Source: DAOTWA01 sp963702935 (lineage in GTDB: Bacteria > Chloroflexota > Anaerolineae > Anaerolineales > Anaerolineaceae). From it: a stretch of DNA of 64,000 bases. A program made the position numbers and the translations under genes. Each line of letters opens with the position of its first letter. Position 1 is the stretch's first letter. Positions 7,133 through 16,881 of this stretch are shown piece by piece. The notes under the pieces are model-generated. The model was not told where the DNA came from, searched no databases, and worked only from the letters and a program-made list of their open reading frames with translations. The stretch lies in contig OY969772.1 of the NCBI GenBank assembly GCA_963702935.1, forward strand, positions 3,720,001 through 3,784,000. The letters run 5' to 3'.

Positions 7133-9643
7133 CTAAGGCGCAGGTGCGAGCAAGCGAGGATACCAGTACCAGACTACGTCGGCGGCAGGCTTGCCGTGGA
7201 TGGATTCGGATTTATCTTGCAGGGCAGCGGGTGGATAATATCCGCGCGAGACGATCCCACTGATCCAGCTCCTCTGGTTGATGGAAGCAAACATGGCGTT
7301 GTAAATGTCTACCTGGGCCTGAAGGTCGACCTGCACCGAAGAGACATCCGGGTTGGGCTGGCTCAAAGCCTGCGGATCGAGGCAGGTATTGGAATCCGGC
7401 GCAGGCAGGCAAGCGGTGGCGCTTCCCTGCGCGGACGGATACCCCATGGCGACGACCAACGGCTTATTGAGGCTGGCCTGGAAGGGCTTGAGGCGCGCAT
7501 CCAGTTGGCTGCCTATCTCGGTTTCCAGCTCGGCCTCGGTCGGGTTGGACTTATTCGCGATCTGCGCGGACCACAGCACGTAGATCTGATCCACAGCGCT
7601 CAGGAAGGTGGGCGGCGATTGCACGCCATCCGGGTAGGATAGGGCCCACATGAGCGTACCGGTATAGTGAGCCTTGACCTCCTGGATGACCTCTTGCCAG
7701 CGAGCCTCGGCGTCGGCGGGCACGCCGGAGGATGAGCCATCCGCCAGCTTTCCACCGGGCAGGGCCGGCGCAAGCCAGTCTCCCCCGATGATCAGGGCTT
7801 TTGCTCCCGTGCGCGTAGCCAGATCGGCGTGGTCGAGGAGGAATTCCTTGTATAGATCGAACCAGGTCTGCCACCAGCCAAAATCGCGCGGGGCGGATTG
7901 CCACCAGGCTTGCGCGTCCCCCGGGAAATTTGCCATTGGGAAGATGTCCACGTTCAGGTTCTGGGCCTTGGCCTGGTCTGCCATGGAGACCAGGTCAGAC
8001 CATAAGGGGTCCTTCCCCGGAACGAGGCTGAATCCCGGTTGAGAGCCGCCGGCAAATGTCCAGGTGGGCGTGAGCACGACCGTATTCGAGCCGATGCTCT
8101 GAATGTTCTTCAGCGCGGAAGAGAGATAAGCCTGCCAGGTGGGATCGTAGCCGGTCTGAAACTCGACGCCCGCCAGGAAATCTGGCCCACGCGGGGTGAT
8201 CTGGGCGGCCACCACGCTGGTGGGATTGGTGAGGCTCTGCCACCAGGCCCAGGCTTTGACCACTCCCTGGAAGGTTTGCGGTTGTTGGCTGGTGCTGATG
8301 GAAACGCCCTGGGCGCTATTGCCCATCGTGGCGGCGTCATCTGCGCTGCCACACTGATCGTTGCGGCAGAAACGGTAGCTCAAATCGTGCACCAACTGGA
8401 GCGGGCTGTAGAGGATGTAGATCCAGCGATTGTTGCCCAGCGACCACATCGGGATAGGCTCAGTCCAGCCGTAGGGGTTGAATTGGATGGAGACCGTATC
8501 CCCGGCGGGAGTATCCGCCGGAATGGTAACGTCGAAGGTCATGGGGGCGGCCCCTGTCGATCTCCAGGTCTCCACGCTATCCTGAATGACCGCGTCCTGG
8601 CTGGGGACGATCAGCTCTCTCAAGCGGAAATTCCCGTCCCCGCTCAATTCGGAGTTCCAAAATCCGTCTCCGAGCGTGTATTTATAGCGCAGGTCCGTGC
8701 CGGCGTGCAACGCCAGCGTGATGGAGTATTTTCCATCGGCTCCCAGGGTGAGCAGGGGCATACGGGAAGCGACCGTGCTGAAGCCGCCGTCCAGATCGGC
8801 GAAAGTGTTTCCTAGGGCCAGGAGATTGCCGGCCATGCGCACGGGCACCCCGATGACGTTTTCCTTGGGCACGGATACTTCGAAAGTGACGTTGACCTGG
8901 GGAGCCGCGACCATCGGCAGGGTGGCCGGCGTGCTCGCCTCGGCGGCGATCACGGCGCCTTGTTGGAAGCCGGCGTAGGAACCGTCGGGGGCATAGGCCA
9001 CCAGGTTTTGCGTGCCGACCGGCAACTGGGCCAGCAAGAAGCTGCCGTCTGAAGCCGTCCACGTCTGAACGCCGCCGGCGTCCACCAGGATGTTGGGGAT
9101 GGGATCGTTGGTAGCGCTGTCCACGACGCGCCCGTTGATGCGGCCGGTAGACCCGGAGAAGGGCTGATCGTTCCAGGCGCTGACTACGTCTTGCACCTCT
9201 CCCGGCCCGGTCACGTCATACAAACGGTAGCGCACCTGCTCTCCAGAAGGGGTATATTCTATGGCCGGGGCGCTGCTTTCGCGCGAATAACGATACTTGA
9301 TGACGGCTCCCACGGTGAGGGGGAGTTTGACCTCATAATGGCTGGCGTCGATCTCCTGCATGGGGTAGCGCACGGCATTGAGCGCCAGGCCGGTGACCTC
9401 ATCTAATACGTTGAGGTAGATTTGCCCGGCCGGTGAATTCGCGGGGAGCTGCACTTGAAAGGTAACCTCTGCCTGGGTGGCCGGCGCGACCCCTTCAGCC
9501 GGTTGAGGCGTGGGGGCCTGGGGAGTCGCGGTCGGCTGGCCGGCCAACGTGCTGCAACCGGCGGCAGACATTATCCCCAGAATAATGAGCGATCGAGTGA
9601 TGATCGAGAGGGGACTGACGTTTTTATGAATTGAGAGGCTCAT
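7133..9643 (-). CDS. Large lipoprotein: beta-domains plus glycoside hydrolase-like TIM barrel
   Basis: An 836-residue secreted lipoprotein with a signal peptide and lipobox (MSAAGC, Cys30), then a Pro/Thr linker. Beta-rich modules follow. Residues 60-160 resemble starch-binding-type folds. About residues 167-225 form a carboxypeptidase-regulatory-like domain (GRINGRVVDSATNDPIPNIL). Two more starch-binding-like modules follow to about residue 475. The last 350 residues (from AGVEFQTGYDPTWQAYLSS) look like a TIM barrel of the GH113 or similar glycosidase type, with several Trp-rich segments and a final YYPP...SIHGKPA segment. An extracellular polysaccharide-processing role is likely. The catalytic acids and substrate cannot be fixed from sequence alone. 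Confidence 0.65.
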   Translation of the reverse strand: MSLSIHKNVSPLSIITRSLIILGIMSAAGCSTLAGQPTATPQAPTPQPAEGVAPATQAEVTFQVQLPANSPAGQIYLNVLDEVTGLALNAVRYPMQEIDASHYEVKLPLTVGAVIKYRYSRESSAPAIEYTPSGEQVRYRLYDVTGPGEVQDVVSAWNDQPFSGSTGRINGRVVDSATNDPIPNILVDAGGVQTWTASDGSFLLAQLPVGTQNLVAYAPDGSYAGFQQGAVIAAEASTPATLPMVAAPQVNVTFEVSVPKENVIGVPVRMAGNLLALGNTFADLDGGFSTVASRMPLLTLGADGKYSITLALHAGTDLRYKYTLGDGFWNSELSGDGNFRLRELIVPSQDAVIQDSVETWRSTGAAPMTFDVTIPADTPAGDTVSIQFNPYGWTEPIPMWSLGNNRWIYILYSPLQLVHDLSYRFCRNDQCGSADDAATMGNSAQGVSISTSQQPQTFQGVVKAWAWWQSLTNPTSVVAAQITPRGPDFLAGVEFQTGYDPTWQAYLSSALKNIQSIGSNTVVLTPTWTFAGGSQPGFSLVPGKDPLWSDLVSMADQAKAQNLNVDIFPMANFPGDAQAWWQSAPRDFGWWQTWFDLYKEFLLDHADLATRTGAKALIIGGDWLAPALPGGKLADGSSSGVPADAEARWQEVIQEVKAHYTGTLMWALSYPDGVQSPPTFLSAVDQIYVLWSAQIANKSNPTEAELETEIGSQLDARLKPFQASLNKPLVVAMGYPSAQGSATACLPAPDSNTCLDPQALSQPNPDVSSVQVDLQAQVDIYNAMFASINQRSWISGIVSRGYYPPAALQDKSESIHGKPAADVVWYWYPRLLAPAP

Positions 9644-9841
9644 ATCTTACCCCGCGTATTTTGGTTATGTTAGAAATGTCGATCCGCATGAGTGTTCAAG
9701 GCAATCTTACCGCGTTTGGAGAAAGATCCAACCAGACGGATGCAATTATCGTACCAGGGTTTACTGCTTGCCTGACCCCCGTGGAAATTCGTGGAAAAGA
9801 CAGCTCCTCCTGCTTTCCTGGACGAGTTGCCCCGGGCCGGT

Positions 9842-10294
9842 CTAATGCTGGGAGCCGTTCTTGGAGGCAGGGCCAAAAGTCTGGCGGATTTCATTTTGGC
9901 GGGCCGCGAGACTGCCCAGTACCCCGTTTACGAATCGAGGCGTGCTGTCAGAGCCGTATAGCTTGGCCAGCTCGATGGCCTCGTTTATGGCGACTTTGAG
10001 AGGGGTATCCTCCTGTACGGCGAATTCCCACAAGGCCATCCTCAAGATATTGCGGTCGATGGCGGCAACCTGATCTAACGGCCATTCGGGAGCGTGTTGG
10101 GCGATAAAGCCATCCAGCGGCGCCATCTGGGCGATGACCCCGAGCACGATTTGGCGGCAGAATTCGGAGAGATCACCCTCGAGCGGCGTCTCTTGAAGGC
10201 GCTCTTCAATCACGCTGCCTGGAGGGTGTCCGGTAAGATCAATTTCGTAAAGAACTTGCAAGGCGACACTACGTGCCTTGGTACGAGATTTCAT
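9842..10294 (-). CDS. nusB: Transcription antitermination protein NusB
   Basis: A 150-residue all-helical protein with the NusB signature from KARSVALQVLYEIDLTG to FVNGVLGSLAARQNEIR. NusB binds boxA RNA together with ribosomal protein S10 and supports antitermination on rRNA operons. It starts 5 bp after the Asp23-family gene, an arrangement often seen in Gram-positive and related bacteria, so both are probably co-transcribed. Length and motifs are normal. Confidence 0.92.
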   Translation of the reverse strand: MKSRTKARSVALQVLYEIDLTGHPPGSVIEERLQETPLEGDLSEFCRQIVLGVIAQMAPLDGFIAQHAPEWPLDQVAAIDRNILRMALWEFAVQEDTPLKVAINEAIELAKLYGSDSTPRFVNGVLGSLAARQNEIRQTFGPASKNGSQH

Positions 10295-10299
10295 AAGGT

Positions 10300-10657
10300 T
10301 CAGTTCTGGCCATTCAAATCGTAATCGATATCTTCTATATGGATATTTACTCGCCCTACTTCCATTCCCACCATCTCGGAAATCGAACGGGCAACCTGGT
10401 ATTGGATCATGCGGCTGACATCGCGGATGTTTACGTCCTTCTTCACGATGACGTAGAGATCCGCGTAAACGGTATTGTTTTCCACGGAAATGCGCACCCC
10501 CTCGTTGGATCCGCGCCTGAACAAGCGGTTGACTCCGCCGGGGATCGAGCTAAGGTGGCTAACTCCGGAGACGCTTAAAGCTTGTCAAGCGGGCAATGGT
10601 CAACAGCACTTCGGGAGCAATCGTGGTTTTTCCAGAGGGGCGGGCTTCGTCAGTCAT
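10300..10657 (-). CDS. Asp23/Gls24 family protein (frameshifted)
   Basis: The intact C-terminal frame (RGSNEGVRISVENNTVYADL and VGMEVGRVNIHIEDI) is an Asp23 family domain. The N-terminus lies in another frame. ATG 10657 has GGAGAG six bases upstream and gives MTDEARPSGKTTIAPEVLLT, which stops after a TTT run at 10577-10579. Dropping one T joins it to TSLSVSGVSHLSSIPGGVNR and yields a normal protein of about 119 residues. Asp23 proteins are small envelope-stress or membrane-associated proteins of unclear biochemical function. A second copy is at 53616-53972. Confidence 0.8.
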
Positions 10658-10780
10658 CAACTCTCCGTCATAATTGGATTATAGACCACGATTAATCGTA
10701 ATCTATAACATGAGTTACACCATTCTACCAGGCGAATTTATTATAACCCTAAAACCGACTTGAGGTGTATTTTCAGGGCT

Positions 10781-11548
10781 TCAAGGAGAAGCCTTTTCCA
10801 ATACCAATTCCACGAACTTCAGGGTGAACGCAAAGATTTCGTCCTGTTCTCGATCCAGGATCACGCAATGGGTGGAGTGCTCCATCCAGTGGAGCTCTTT
10901 GATGGGAGAGCCCACCCGTTGGAATAACCACGCGCCGCTATCGGGATGGATAGTTTGATCCAGCTTTCCCTGGACGATCAAGACCGGCTGCCTGATCAGC
11001 GGGAGCCGCGGCATCACCGCCGCCTGCAACTGTTTGAGCTGCACGGCCGCGCGCAGCGGGTAGACGGTGTAGCCCTGCCAGGGCATATCTTCGTCGATGC
11101 GTTTCTTTCTCTTTGTGGGGAGGAAGGGGGCTGCCCATTCCACCCGCTCCAGGGCAGGGATATGCAAGGCAGGGGCATAGGCCAGGACGGCGGTGATTTC
11201 GGGGTGCTGGCTGGCTAGCATCAGAGCCAGCAGCGCGCCCATCGATTCGCCTCCCACCAGAATGCGGGCGCTCTGTTTGGCGAGCTGCCGGTAGGCGTCT
11301 TCGGCGGCCTCGACCCATTCCGGCCAGCGGCGGCGGTTCAAATCGGACGGGGTGGTTCCGTGGCCGGGCAGCAAGGGCGCGGAGACGGTATAACCCTGGC
11401 GGTGCAGGGCCTGCGCCAGCGGGCGCACCTCTGCGGTGGTGGCGGTAAAGCCGTGGAAGAGCAAGACGCCGGCCGGGTTGGCTTCGCCGGCTTTCCACAG
11501 GAAAGCCTGGCCCGGCAGTTTCGGATTCTGAAAATCCCTGCTTTCCAT
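10781..11548 (-). CDS. Alpha/beta hydrolase, carboxylesterase-like
   Basis: A 255-residue serine hydrolase of the monoacylglycerol lipase/thermostable carboxylesterase type. The oxyanion motif is HGFTATTAE. The nucleophile elbow GGESMG has Ser102, and the other triad members are Asp196 (QGKLDQTI) and His226 (HSTHCV). There is no signal peptide, so it acts in the cytoplasm on small esters. It lies 13 bp after the LarA-like gene, probably in the same transcript. The substrate is unknown. Confidence 0.82.
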   Translation of the reverse strand: MESRDFQNPKLPGQAFLWKAGEANPAGVLLFHGFTATTAEVRPLAQALHRQGYTVSAPLLPGHGTTPSDLNRRRWPEWVEAAEDAYRQLAKQSARILVGGESMGALLALMLASQHPEITAVLAYAPALHIPALERVEWAAPFLPTKRKKRIDEDMPWQGYTVYPLRAAVQLKQLQAAVMPRLPLIRQPVLIVQGKLDQTIHPDSGAWLFQRVGSPIKELHWMEHSTHCVILDREQDEIFAFTLKFVELVLEKASP

Positions 11549-11561
11549 CTGAGCCTCGGCC

Positions 11562-12839
11562 TCAGGCGTTGGCGGGCGGAGAGGGGAGCACCGGAATGGT
11601 CACGGTGGCCTGCGGCATGACCGCGATGCGGGTGGCCGGGCCGGCCCCGGCCAGCAGCGCGTCGACGGCGGCCTGGAGCTGCGGCGCAGGCTCCAGCAGC
11701 AACTTCCTGACCAGCTCGGCGGGCATCTGCGAGACCAGGATCACCCTGACGCGGCTGGCGTCCCGGGCGATCTGGAAGGCTTTGTGCGGGCCCACCTGAA
11801 AGCCTTCCCGGCGGAAGCGCTCGAAAACTGCCTGGTAAGAAGCGACGCCGTTCATCCAACGTTCGTATTTCTGGCTTCCGGGGCCTTCCGGGCAGGCAGC
11901 CGCCAGGACGACGGCGCCGCCGTCGCGGGTGATGGCGGCGGAGTTGGTGATCCCTTTTTGGGATTGGTAGAGGTTGATGTCCTTGGGATGCCCTCCCGGA
12001 GCCGCTATCACCAGATCATAAGGGGCGGGTACGCTGACCTGGCAGATCTCGCGGGAAAGCGGGATGCCGGCGCCCATCACCGCCAGCGGATCCCCGGCCA
12101 GCACGCGCACGATGTGCTTATGGCGGTTCAGGATGGCGTTCAAGGCCAGGTGCACGCCGATCTTTTCGCCGATCTCTTCCACATCTTGACGCATGGGGTT
12201 GTCGGCATAGTGGCCGGTGCGCGCGTTAGGATCGGGAAGCATGGCGTGGTTGGCGTTGATCGTCTCCCGCCCGGCCAGGCCGATGGCGGCGCTCTTCACG
12301 CCGCCGGAGAAGCCCATGAAGTGATGCGGCTCGATGTCGCCCACCACGACGCGCAGGTCTGCCTGCATATAGGTGCGGTTGACCCGTATAGAGGTGCCGC
12401 GCGAGGTGGTTCCCAGGGGAACCAGGTTATCTTCATCGTCGCAATCGTGCGATACGACCGTATACTTTTGGAGGATCTCCTCCGGCAGGATCTTTTTGTA
12501 TTCCTCGGCAGGCATGGGAGTGTGTGTGCCACTGGCGACGATCAGCGTGACGTGTTGAGGGAGCACGCCGTGTTCGTGCAGGTAGGCCAACAAGGGCGGC
12601 AACAGGGTGGCGTGGGGAACCGGGCGGGTCTTATCGTTAACGGCGATGGCTACGCTCGTGCCCCTGGAGATCGACGATGGGCGGAACGCGCCCAGGGGGT
12701 GCTCCAGAGCGAGCTGCACCGCCTGACTGGGGTGCGCTTCCCCAGGCACGTCCTTGGGAGTAATCAGGTCGACCTGGAACCGGTCGGGCAGGTGGATAGA
12801 CAGGCGGGTTTGGCCGTAAGGAAGGGTAAAATCCTTCAT
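11562..12839 (-). CDS. LarA-type nickel-dependent racemase/epimerase
   Basis: A 425-residue member of the lactate racemase (LarA, DUF2088) family. Residues equivalent to the catalytic and cofactor-binding set of Lactiplantibacillus LarA are present with a constant offset of two: His106 (GTHTPM), His172 (IEPHHFMGFSGG), Lys182 (GGVKSAAIG) and His198 (NANHAM). The lysine normally carries the nickel-pincer nucleotide as a thioamide. The family racemises lactate or epimerises other 2-hydroxy acids. The cofactor genes larB, larC and larE are not in the window, so they must lie elsewhere if the enzyme is active. The neighbours suggest a sugar-acid or hydroxy-acid pathway. Confidence 0.85.
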   Translation of the reverse strand: MKDFTLPYGQTRLSIHLPDRFQVDLITPKDVPGEAHPSQAVQLALEHPLGAFRPSSISRGTSVAIAVNDKTRPVPHATLLPPLLAYLHEHGVLPQHVTLIVASGTHTPMPAEEYKKILPEEILQKYTVVSHDCDDEDNLVPLGTTSRGTSIRVNRTYMQADLRVVVGDIEPHHFMGFSGGVKSAAIGLAGRETINANHAMLPDPNARTGHYADNPMRQDVEEIGEKIGVHLALNAILNRHKHIVRVLAGDPLAVMGAGIPLSREICQVSVPAPYDLVIAAPGGHPKDINLYQSQKGITNSAAITRDGGAVVLAAACPEGPGSQKYERWMNGVASYQAVFERFRREGFQVGPHKAFQIARDASRVRVILVSQMPAELVRKLLLEPAPQLQAAVDALLAGAGPATRIAVMPQATVTIPVLPSPPANA

Positions 12840-12901
12840 TCTAAACCTTGACTTTCAGAAGATGGAGCCTCTTAAAGGACTGCGGTCGCCCATCCGCCGC
12901 C

Positions 12902-14462
12902 TCAGTGCGGAGGATAGCCGGTGATGGCGCGGATTTCCTCGTACAAGGGGCGCAGGCGGGCATACATACGCAGGTAGACGCGCTGGTAGAGATCGTCGTA
13001 GATGCGGTGGGCCTTCGGATCCGGGTCGAAAGTATCCCCGACGTGGGTCATGGACTGCACGGCCGCCTTGAAATCCGGGTAGATGCCCAGGCCCACGGCC
13101 GCGTCGATGGCTGCTCCCAGCCCGGATGCCTCGTAGACGTGCGGGCGCGAGACGGGCACGCCAAAGACATCGGCGGTGAGCTGCATGGCGGCCCGGCTCT
13201 GACTGCCGCCGCCCGCCACGCGAAATCATGGTAATGGGAACGCCGCTGCGCCGCGAAGTGCGCTCGGCGCCCTCCCGCAAGGCGTAGGCCAGCCCCTCCA
13301 GGATGGAGCGGTAGAGGTGGGCGCGGGTATGCACGTCGCCAAAGCCGATGATCGCGCCCTTGGCTTCCGGTCCGGGGATCTTCAACCCGGGAGACCAGTA
13401 GGGCTGCAACACCAATCCCTGGGAACCGGGCGGAACCGATTCGACCAGGTCGTCGAGCAGCGTCTCGGTTTCCACGCCAAGCTCGTTGGCCAGTTGCGTT
13501 TCGGGCATACCGAATTCCTGTTTGAACCAGGAAACCATCCAGAATCCGCGATAGATCTGCACCTCGAGGCTGTAAGCGCCCGGCACCGCCGAAGGGTAAG
13601 GCGGGATGAGCGGGATGACCTCGATGTACTTGCGATGGGTGGTGTTGATGGTGGCCGTGGTGCCGTAGCTCAGGCAGCCCACGTTAGGCTCCAGGCAGCC
13701 GGCTCCGATCACCTCGCAGGCCTTGTCGGCCGCCGCCGCGATGAGGGGCAGGCCGGCGGGGATGCCGGTCTCGCTGGAGGCGATCTCGCTGATCGTTCCC
13801 AGCGTGTCGGCCGGGGGAACCAGGTCGGGCAAGACGGCCGGGTCCATGGGCACCGCCTGCCACTTCCAGTCGTGCTTTCCGGCCCATTTGAGCTTTTTGT
13901 AGTCGAAGGGCACGTAGCCCACCTGGCAGCCCACCGAGTCGGTGAAGGTGCCGGTCAGGCGGTAGGACAGGTATCCCGAAAGATAAAGGTATTTGTAGGT
14001 CTTTTCCCACACTTCGGGCTGGAATTTGCGGATCCAGTTTACCTCGGCCTCAGCCTGCAAATAAGCCACCGTCTCGGACATGCCGGCGAGACCGAAGGCG
14101 ACCCCCCAGGCGCCGCTGACGGGCTTGAGACCTTCCGTGCGGCGTTGGTCCAGCCAGATGATGGCCGGGCGCAGGGGCTTGCCGGCCTTATCCACATTGA
14201 CCAACGTGGAGCGTTGCGTGGTCAATGCCACCCCGGCGATGGCTTCCTTGGAGACCCCCGGCATCGCCCACAGGCCCTGGCAGGCCTGGCACAGCGCTTC
14301 CCAGAAGACCGCCGGGTCCTGCTCGGCCAGGCCCGGGGCGGTGGAATAATAAGGCTCGATAGGGATACGGTTCTTCGCGATTAATTCGCCGGAGGGGTTG
14401 AAAATCAGGGCGCGCACACTCTGCGTGCCGTTATCAATTGCCAGGAGCTGATCGCCGGGCAT
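12902..14462 (-). CDS. FGGY-family carbohydrate kinase (frameshifted)
   Basis: A xylulokinase/glycerol kinase-fold sugar kinase of about 520 residues. It has the N-terminal phosphate motif LLAIDNGTQSVRALIF, the substrate motif IIWLDQRR and the C-terminal VAGGGSQSRAAMQLTADVFG. The frame is broken in the AAA run at 13223-13225. Removing one base restores ITMIRVAGGGSQSR. Without correction the reading frame would run on to 12855 in nonsense sequence. The substrate cannot be told. It sits upstream of the LarA-like and hydrolase genes on the same strand, so the three may handle a sugar or sugar acid. Confidence 0.83.
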
Positions 14463-14502
14463 TGCGTTCTCCTTTGTTCGCGTGATGGAGTAGGGAATAA
14501 GC

Positions 14503-15588
14503 TCAAGGTTTCAGAGGGTTATTCCGGTTGAATTGCCAGGCCCAAATGGCGGGGACGGGTGAGCCGGCAAACAGCGCCAGGCTGAGGAAGAGGAGCAGCG
14601 CGCTGAATGCCGAAATCCCCGGAGCGGCGGCAGCGATCAGGCCGAGGATCAGCGCCAGAGCAAAGCAGAAGAAGGCCAGCCCGGCCAATCCCGCCGTCAA
14701 GCGCCAACCGGCGCGCTGAGAGGCGCGCCTGACGCCCAGGATGGTGCCGTTCTGGCCGTTGATCAGGATGGGAACGTTGGCGCCGCTGTCGTCCTGGTAA
14801 TAAGTGGCGTAAACCGGCAGGAGAAGCTGCGTCCAGTTTAGCTCGGAATATTCGGCTTGCAGCTTGAACTGGTCGATGTGCTGGGCCTGCGCGGCGGCCT
14901 GGCAATCTTTAGCCGATACCCGCTCGAATTGGGTCTGTGCGAACGACCAGGCGTTGGAGGTGGAAAGCTCTGGAACGCGCACGATGCCCTTCTCGATGGC
15001 CTGCTTTTGATAGGCGCTCGCCTTGGAAAAATCATACTGGCCCAGGCTGGAGATCAAGCGATTGTGATCTTCCAGGGCGGCTACCGCCAGGTTTTGATAC
15101 TGGCGAGTGATGCCGCCCAGGCGCGGCTCCCAGCGGATACGGGTCTCCGCCACCTGCTGCGAGCGCCATTGCCCGTTATTGAAGGAGGCTTTCGAGCTGG
15201 CCACCTGGTAATCGAAACCGGCCTGGGCCTGCCAGCTTCCGGCTACTCTCCCGTCCACCAGCCACATGGGCAGGTACGTTTTTTGCAGGTGGGCGCTCAG
15301 CGCCCCGGGGGTAAACCCGGCAGGCTTGAGCCACACGCCTCCCATCCAACGGGCCAGATTGGCGTTGGCCTGCGCCTCCGCCACCCCAAAAGGCACGCAC
15401 AGCTCCGGCGGCTGGGAGGCCGCGCGCGTGGGCTGGGGCGTCAATGAGGCGGAATGGCAGGCTGGGCAGATCTGCTTTTCCATCCCGGCCGGCACTAGGT
15501 GCACGGCGCCGCATTTGGGGCAGCCCTCGGCGGCCAGGGGTACCCCCCATATCTCGGACAGGTCGACGGGTGGGGTGGATTCGCTCAT
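14503..15588 (-). CDS. Zinc-ribbon membrane protein, second of a paralogous pair
   Basis: A 361-residue protein with an N-terminal zinc ribbon (CPKCGAVH ... CPACHSAS), a long soluble middle and two membrane helices near the C-terminus. The start is set at ATG 15588, which overlaps the previous stop by four bases (ATGA). The longer open frame upstream lies inside that gene. It shares the architecture of its neighbour, including a conserved turn before the helices (LINGQNGTILG here, MINGQSGKVAG there) and a preceding LLLPVYATYY/LLLPIYLAAY motif. No enzyme motif is visible. The function is unknown. Confidence 0.7.
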   Translation of the reverse strand: MSESTPPVDLSEIWGVPLAAEGCPKCGAVHLVPAGMEKQICPACHSASLTPQPTRAASQPPELCVPFGVAEAQANANLARWMGGVWLKPAGFTPGALSAHLQKTYLPMWLVDGRVAGSWQAQAGFDYQVASSKASFNNGQWRSQQVAETRIRWEPRLGGITRQYQNLAVAALEDHNRLISSLGQYDFSKASAYQKQAIEKGIVRVPELSTSNAWSFAQTQFERVSAKDCQAAAQAQHIDQFKLQAEYSELNWTQLLLPVYATYYQDDSGANVPILINGQNGTILGVRRASQRAGWRLTAGLAGLAFFCFALALILGLIAAAAPGISAFSALLLFLSLALFAGSPVPAIWAWQFNRNNPLKP

Positions 15589-16784
15589 GCTTCGCCGGCT
15601 TTCATGGCCTGGTTTACGATGATCGCGGAGGCGATGAGGCCGATCAGGAACAGGAAGACGCCTAGAGTGACCGGAATGGAGCCATCGCCGCCGGTGGAGT
15701 TTACGATCATTCCGGCGGCCGCCAATATCAGGCTGGGCGCCAGCAGCAGGGCGGTCGCCAGCCACACCTTGCGCCAGGCGACCGGCTTTTGCCCGGCCAC
15801 TTTGCCGCTTTGGCCGTTGATCATAATCTGGTAAGCCTTGTTCTGGAAGCGATAAGCCGCCAGATAGATGGGCAGCAAGACCAGCCGCCAGGTCTCCTCC
15901 TCGAAATCGGCCTTCATGCTGAAATTGCGCACGTGCGCTGAGTTGATGTCCTTCTCACAAGCGCGCTTGGCTTGCTCGCGCATGTTGGCCTTGGCGTCGT
16001 CCCAGGCGGTCTGCAAAGGAATGTCGTAGGCTTTGGCCTGCCAGCCGGCCAGGAATTCGGGCTGGTATTCGGCCAGCTCCTTCAGGTTGAAGGGATAGAT
16101 CTTTTCGATGAGGATCTTGCTGACGTTTTGGGTGCCCTTCATGAGCAGGTTGCGGATGGGAAGGCCCACCTGGCCCGATTCCCAGCGCCAGTCGATGACG
16201 ATCCGGCTATGCCAGGTTTTGGAGCCGCTGTCGTAATATTGCTCCGTGCGCTCGTGGCCGACTTCGGCATCCCAGTTGGATTGAATCTGGGTGCTGAAAG
16301 TCCAGAAGGGCAAGTAGATGCCCTGGAACTGGGTGGAAGCCGCGGCGTTGACCAGCCCGGAGGGGTGCATCCAGCCCTTTCCCAGCCAGGCGCGGGCCAG
16401 CTCGCGGCAGCCTTCCCTGTCCTGCTTGAAGGGAATCAGGAATTCCGGTCGAAGCATCTCCTGGATGGCCGGGCGGGTGATGACCTCGTTCGAGCCGCAG
16501 AAAGGACAGGTGACGCTCAAATCCGTGGGGGCCAGGGAAAGGTCCGCGCCGCAGGAATCGCAGTGCAGCTCCCTGCGCTCCTGCCCCCATCCCCTTTGCT
16601 GTTGTTGCAGGGTATCGAGGGTGAATTCAGAGGCTTTGGCCTGCGCGCCGACCACCTGGGCCTCGATCTTGTGGACGTATCCGCAGTGGGCGCAGGCCAC
16701 GCTGGCGGCTGAAGGGTCGTAAGCGGTACTGGCTCCGCATTGCGGGCAGGTGAAGGTCAGCTCGGCGGGGGTCTTATCCTCCAC
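15585..16784 (-). CDS. Zinc-ribbon membrane protein, first of a paralogous pair
   Basis: A 399-residue protein with two N-terminal zinc ribbons: CPQCGAS ... CAHCGY, then CDSCGADLS ... CPFCGS. A soluble domain of about 230 residues follows (LPFWTFSTQIQSNW and LIPFKQDREGC are recognisable family segments), with two C-terminal membrane helices at about residues 333-390. Similar proteins are annotated as TFIIB-type zinc-ribbon or primosomal-like proteins in databases, without known function. It is translationally coupled to its paralogue by an ATGA overlap, so the two probably form a complex at the membrane. Confidence 0.72.
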   Translation of the reverse strand: MEDKTPAELTFTCPQCGASTAYDPSAASVACAHCGYVHKIEAQVVGAQAKASEFTLDTLQQQQRGWGQERRELHCDSCGADLSLAPTDLSVTCPFCGSNEVITRPAIQEMLRPEFLIPFKQDREGCRELARAWLGKGWMHPSGLVNAAASTQFQGIYLPFWTFSTQIQSNWDAEVGHERTEQYYDSGSKTWHSRIVIDWRWESGQVGLPIRNLLMKGTQNVSKILIEKIYPFNLKELAEYQPEFLAGWQAKAYDIPLQTAWDDAKANMREQAKRACEKDINSAHVRNFSMKADFEEETWRLVLLPIYLAAYRFQNKAYQIMINGQSGKVAGQKPVAWRKVWLATALLLAPSLILAAAGMIVNSTGGDGSIPVTLGVFLFLIGLIASAIIVNQAMKAGEA

Positions 16785-16881
16785 TGGGGCCGGCGCGAAG
16801 ACCGTGATCCCGTCTAGCGCCGATTTAACCGCAATAAAGCCCGAAGGAGGTTGAAGGTTGAGAAGTCATTGGATTGGATCT

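Noticed and set aside
8039..14384. Long plus-strand open frames opposite the lipoprotein, LarA-like and FGGY kinase genes (8039-8815, 11784-12851, 13317-14384)
   Set aside because: They lie antisense to well-supported genes and their proteins are compositionally odd, with no family motif. GC-rich third positions open such frames by chance.
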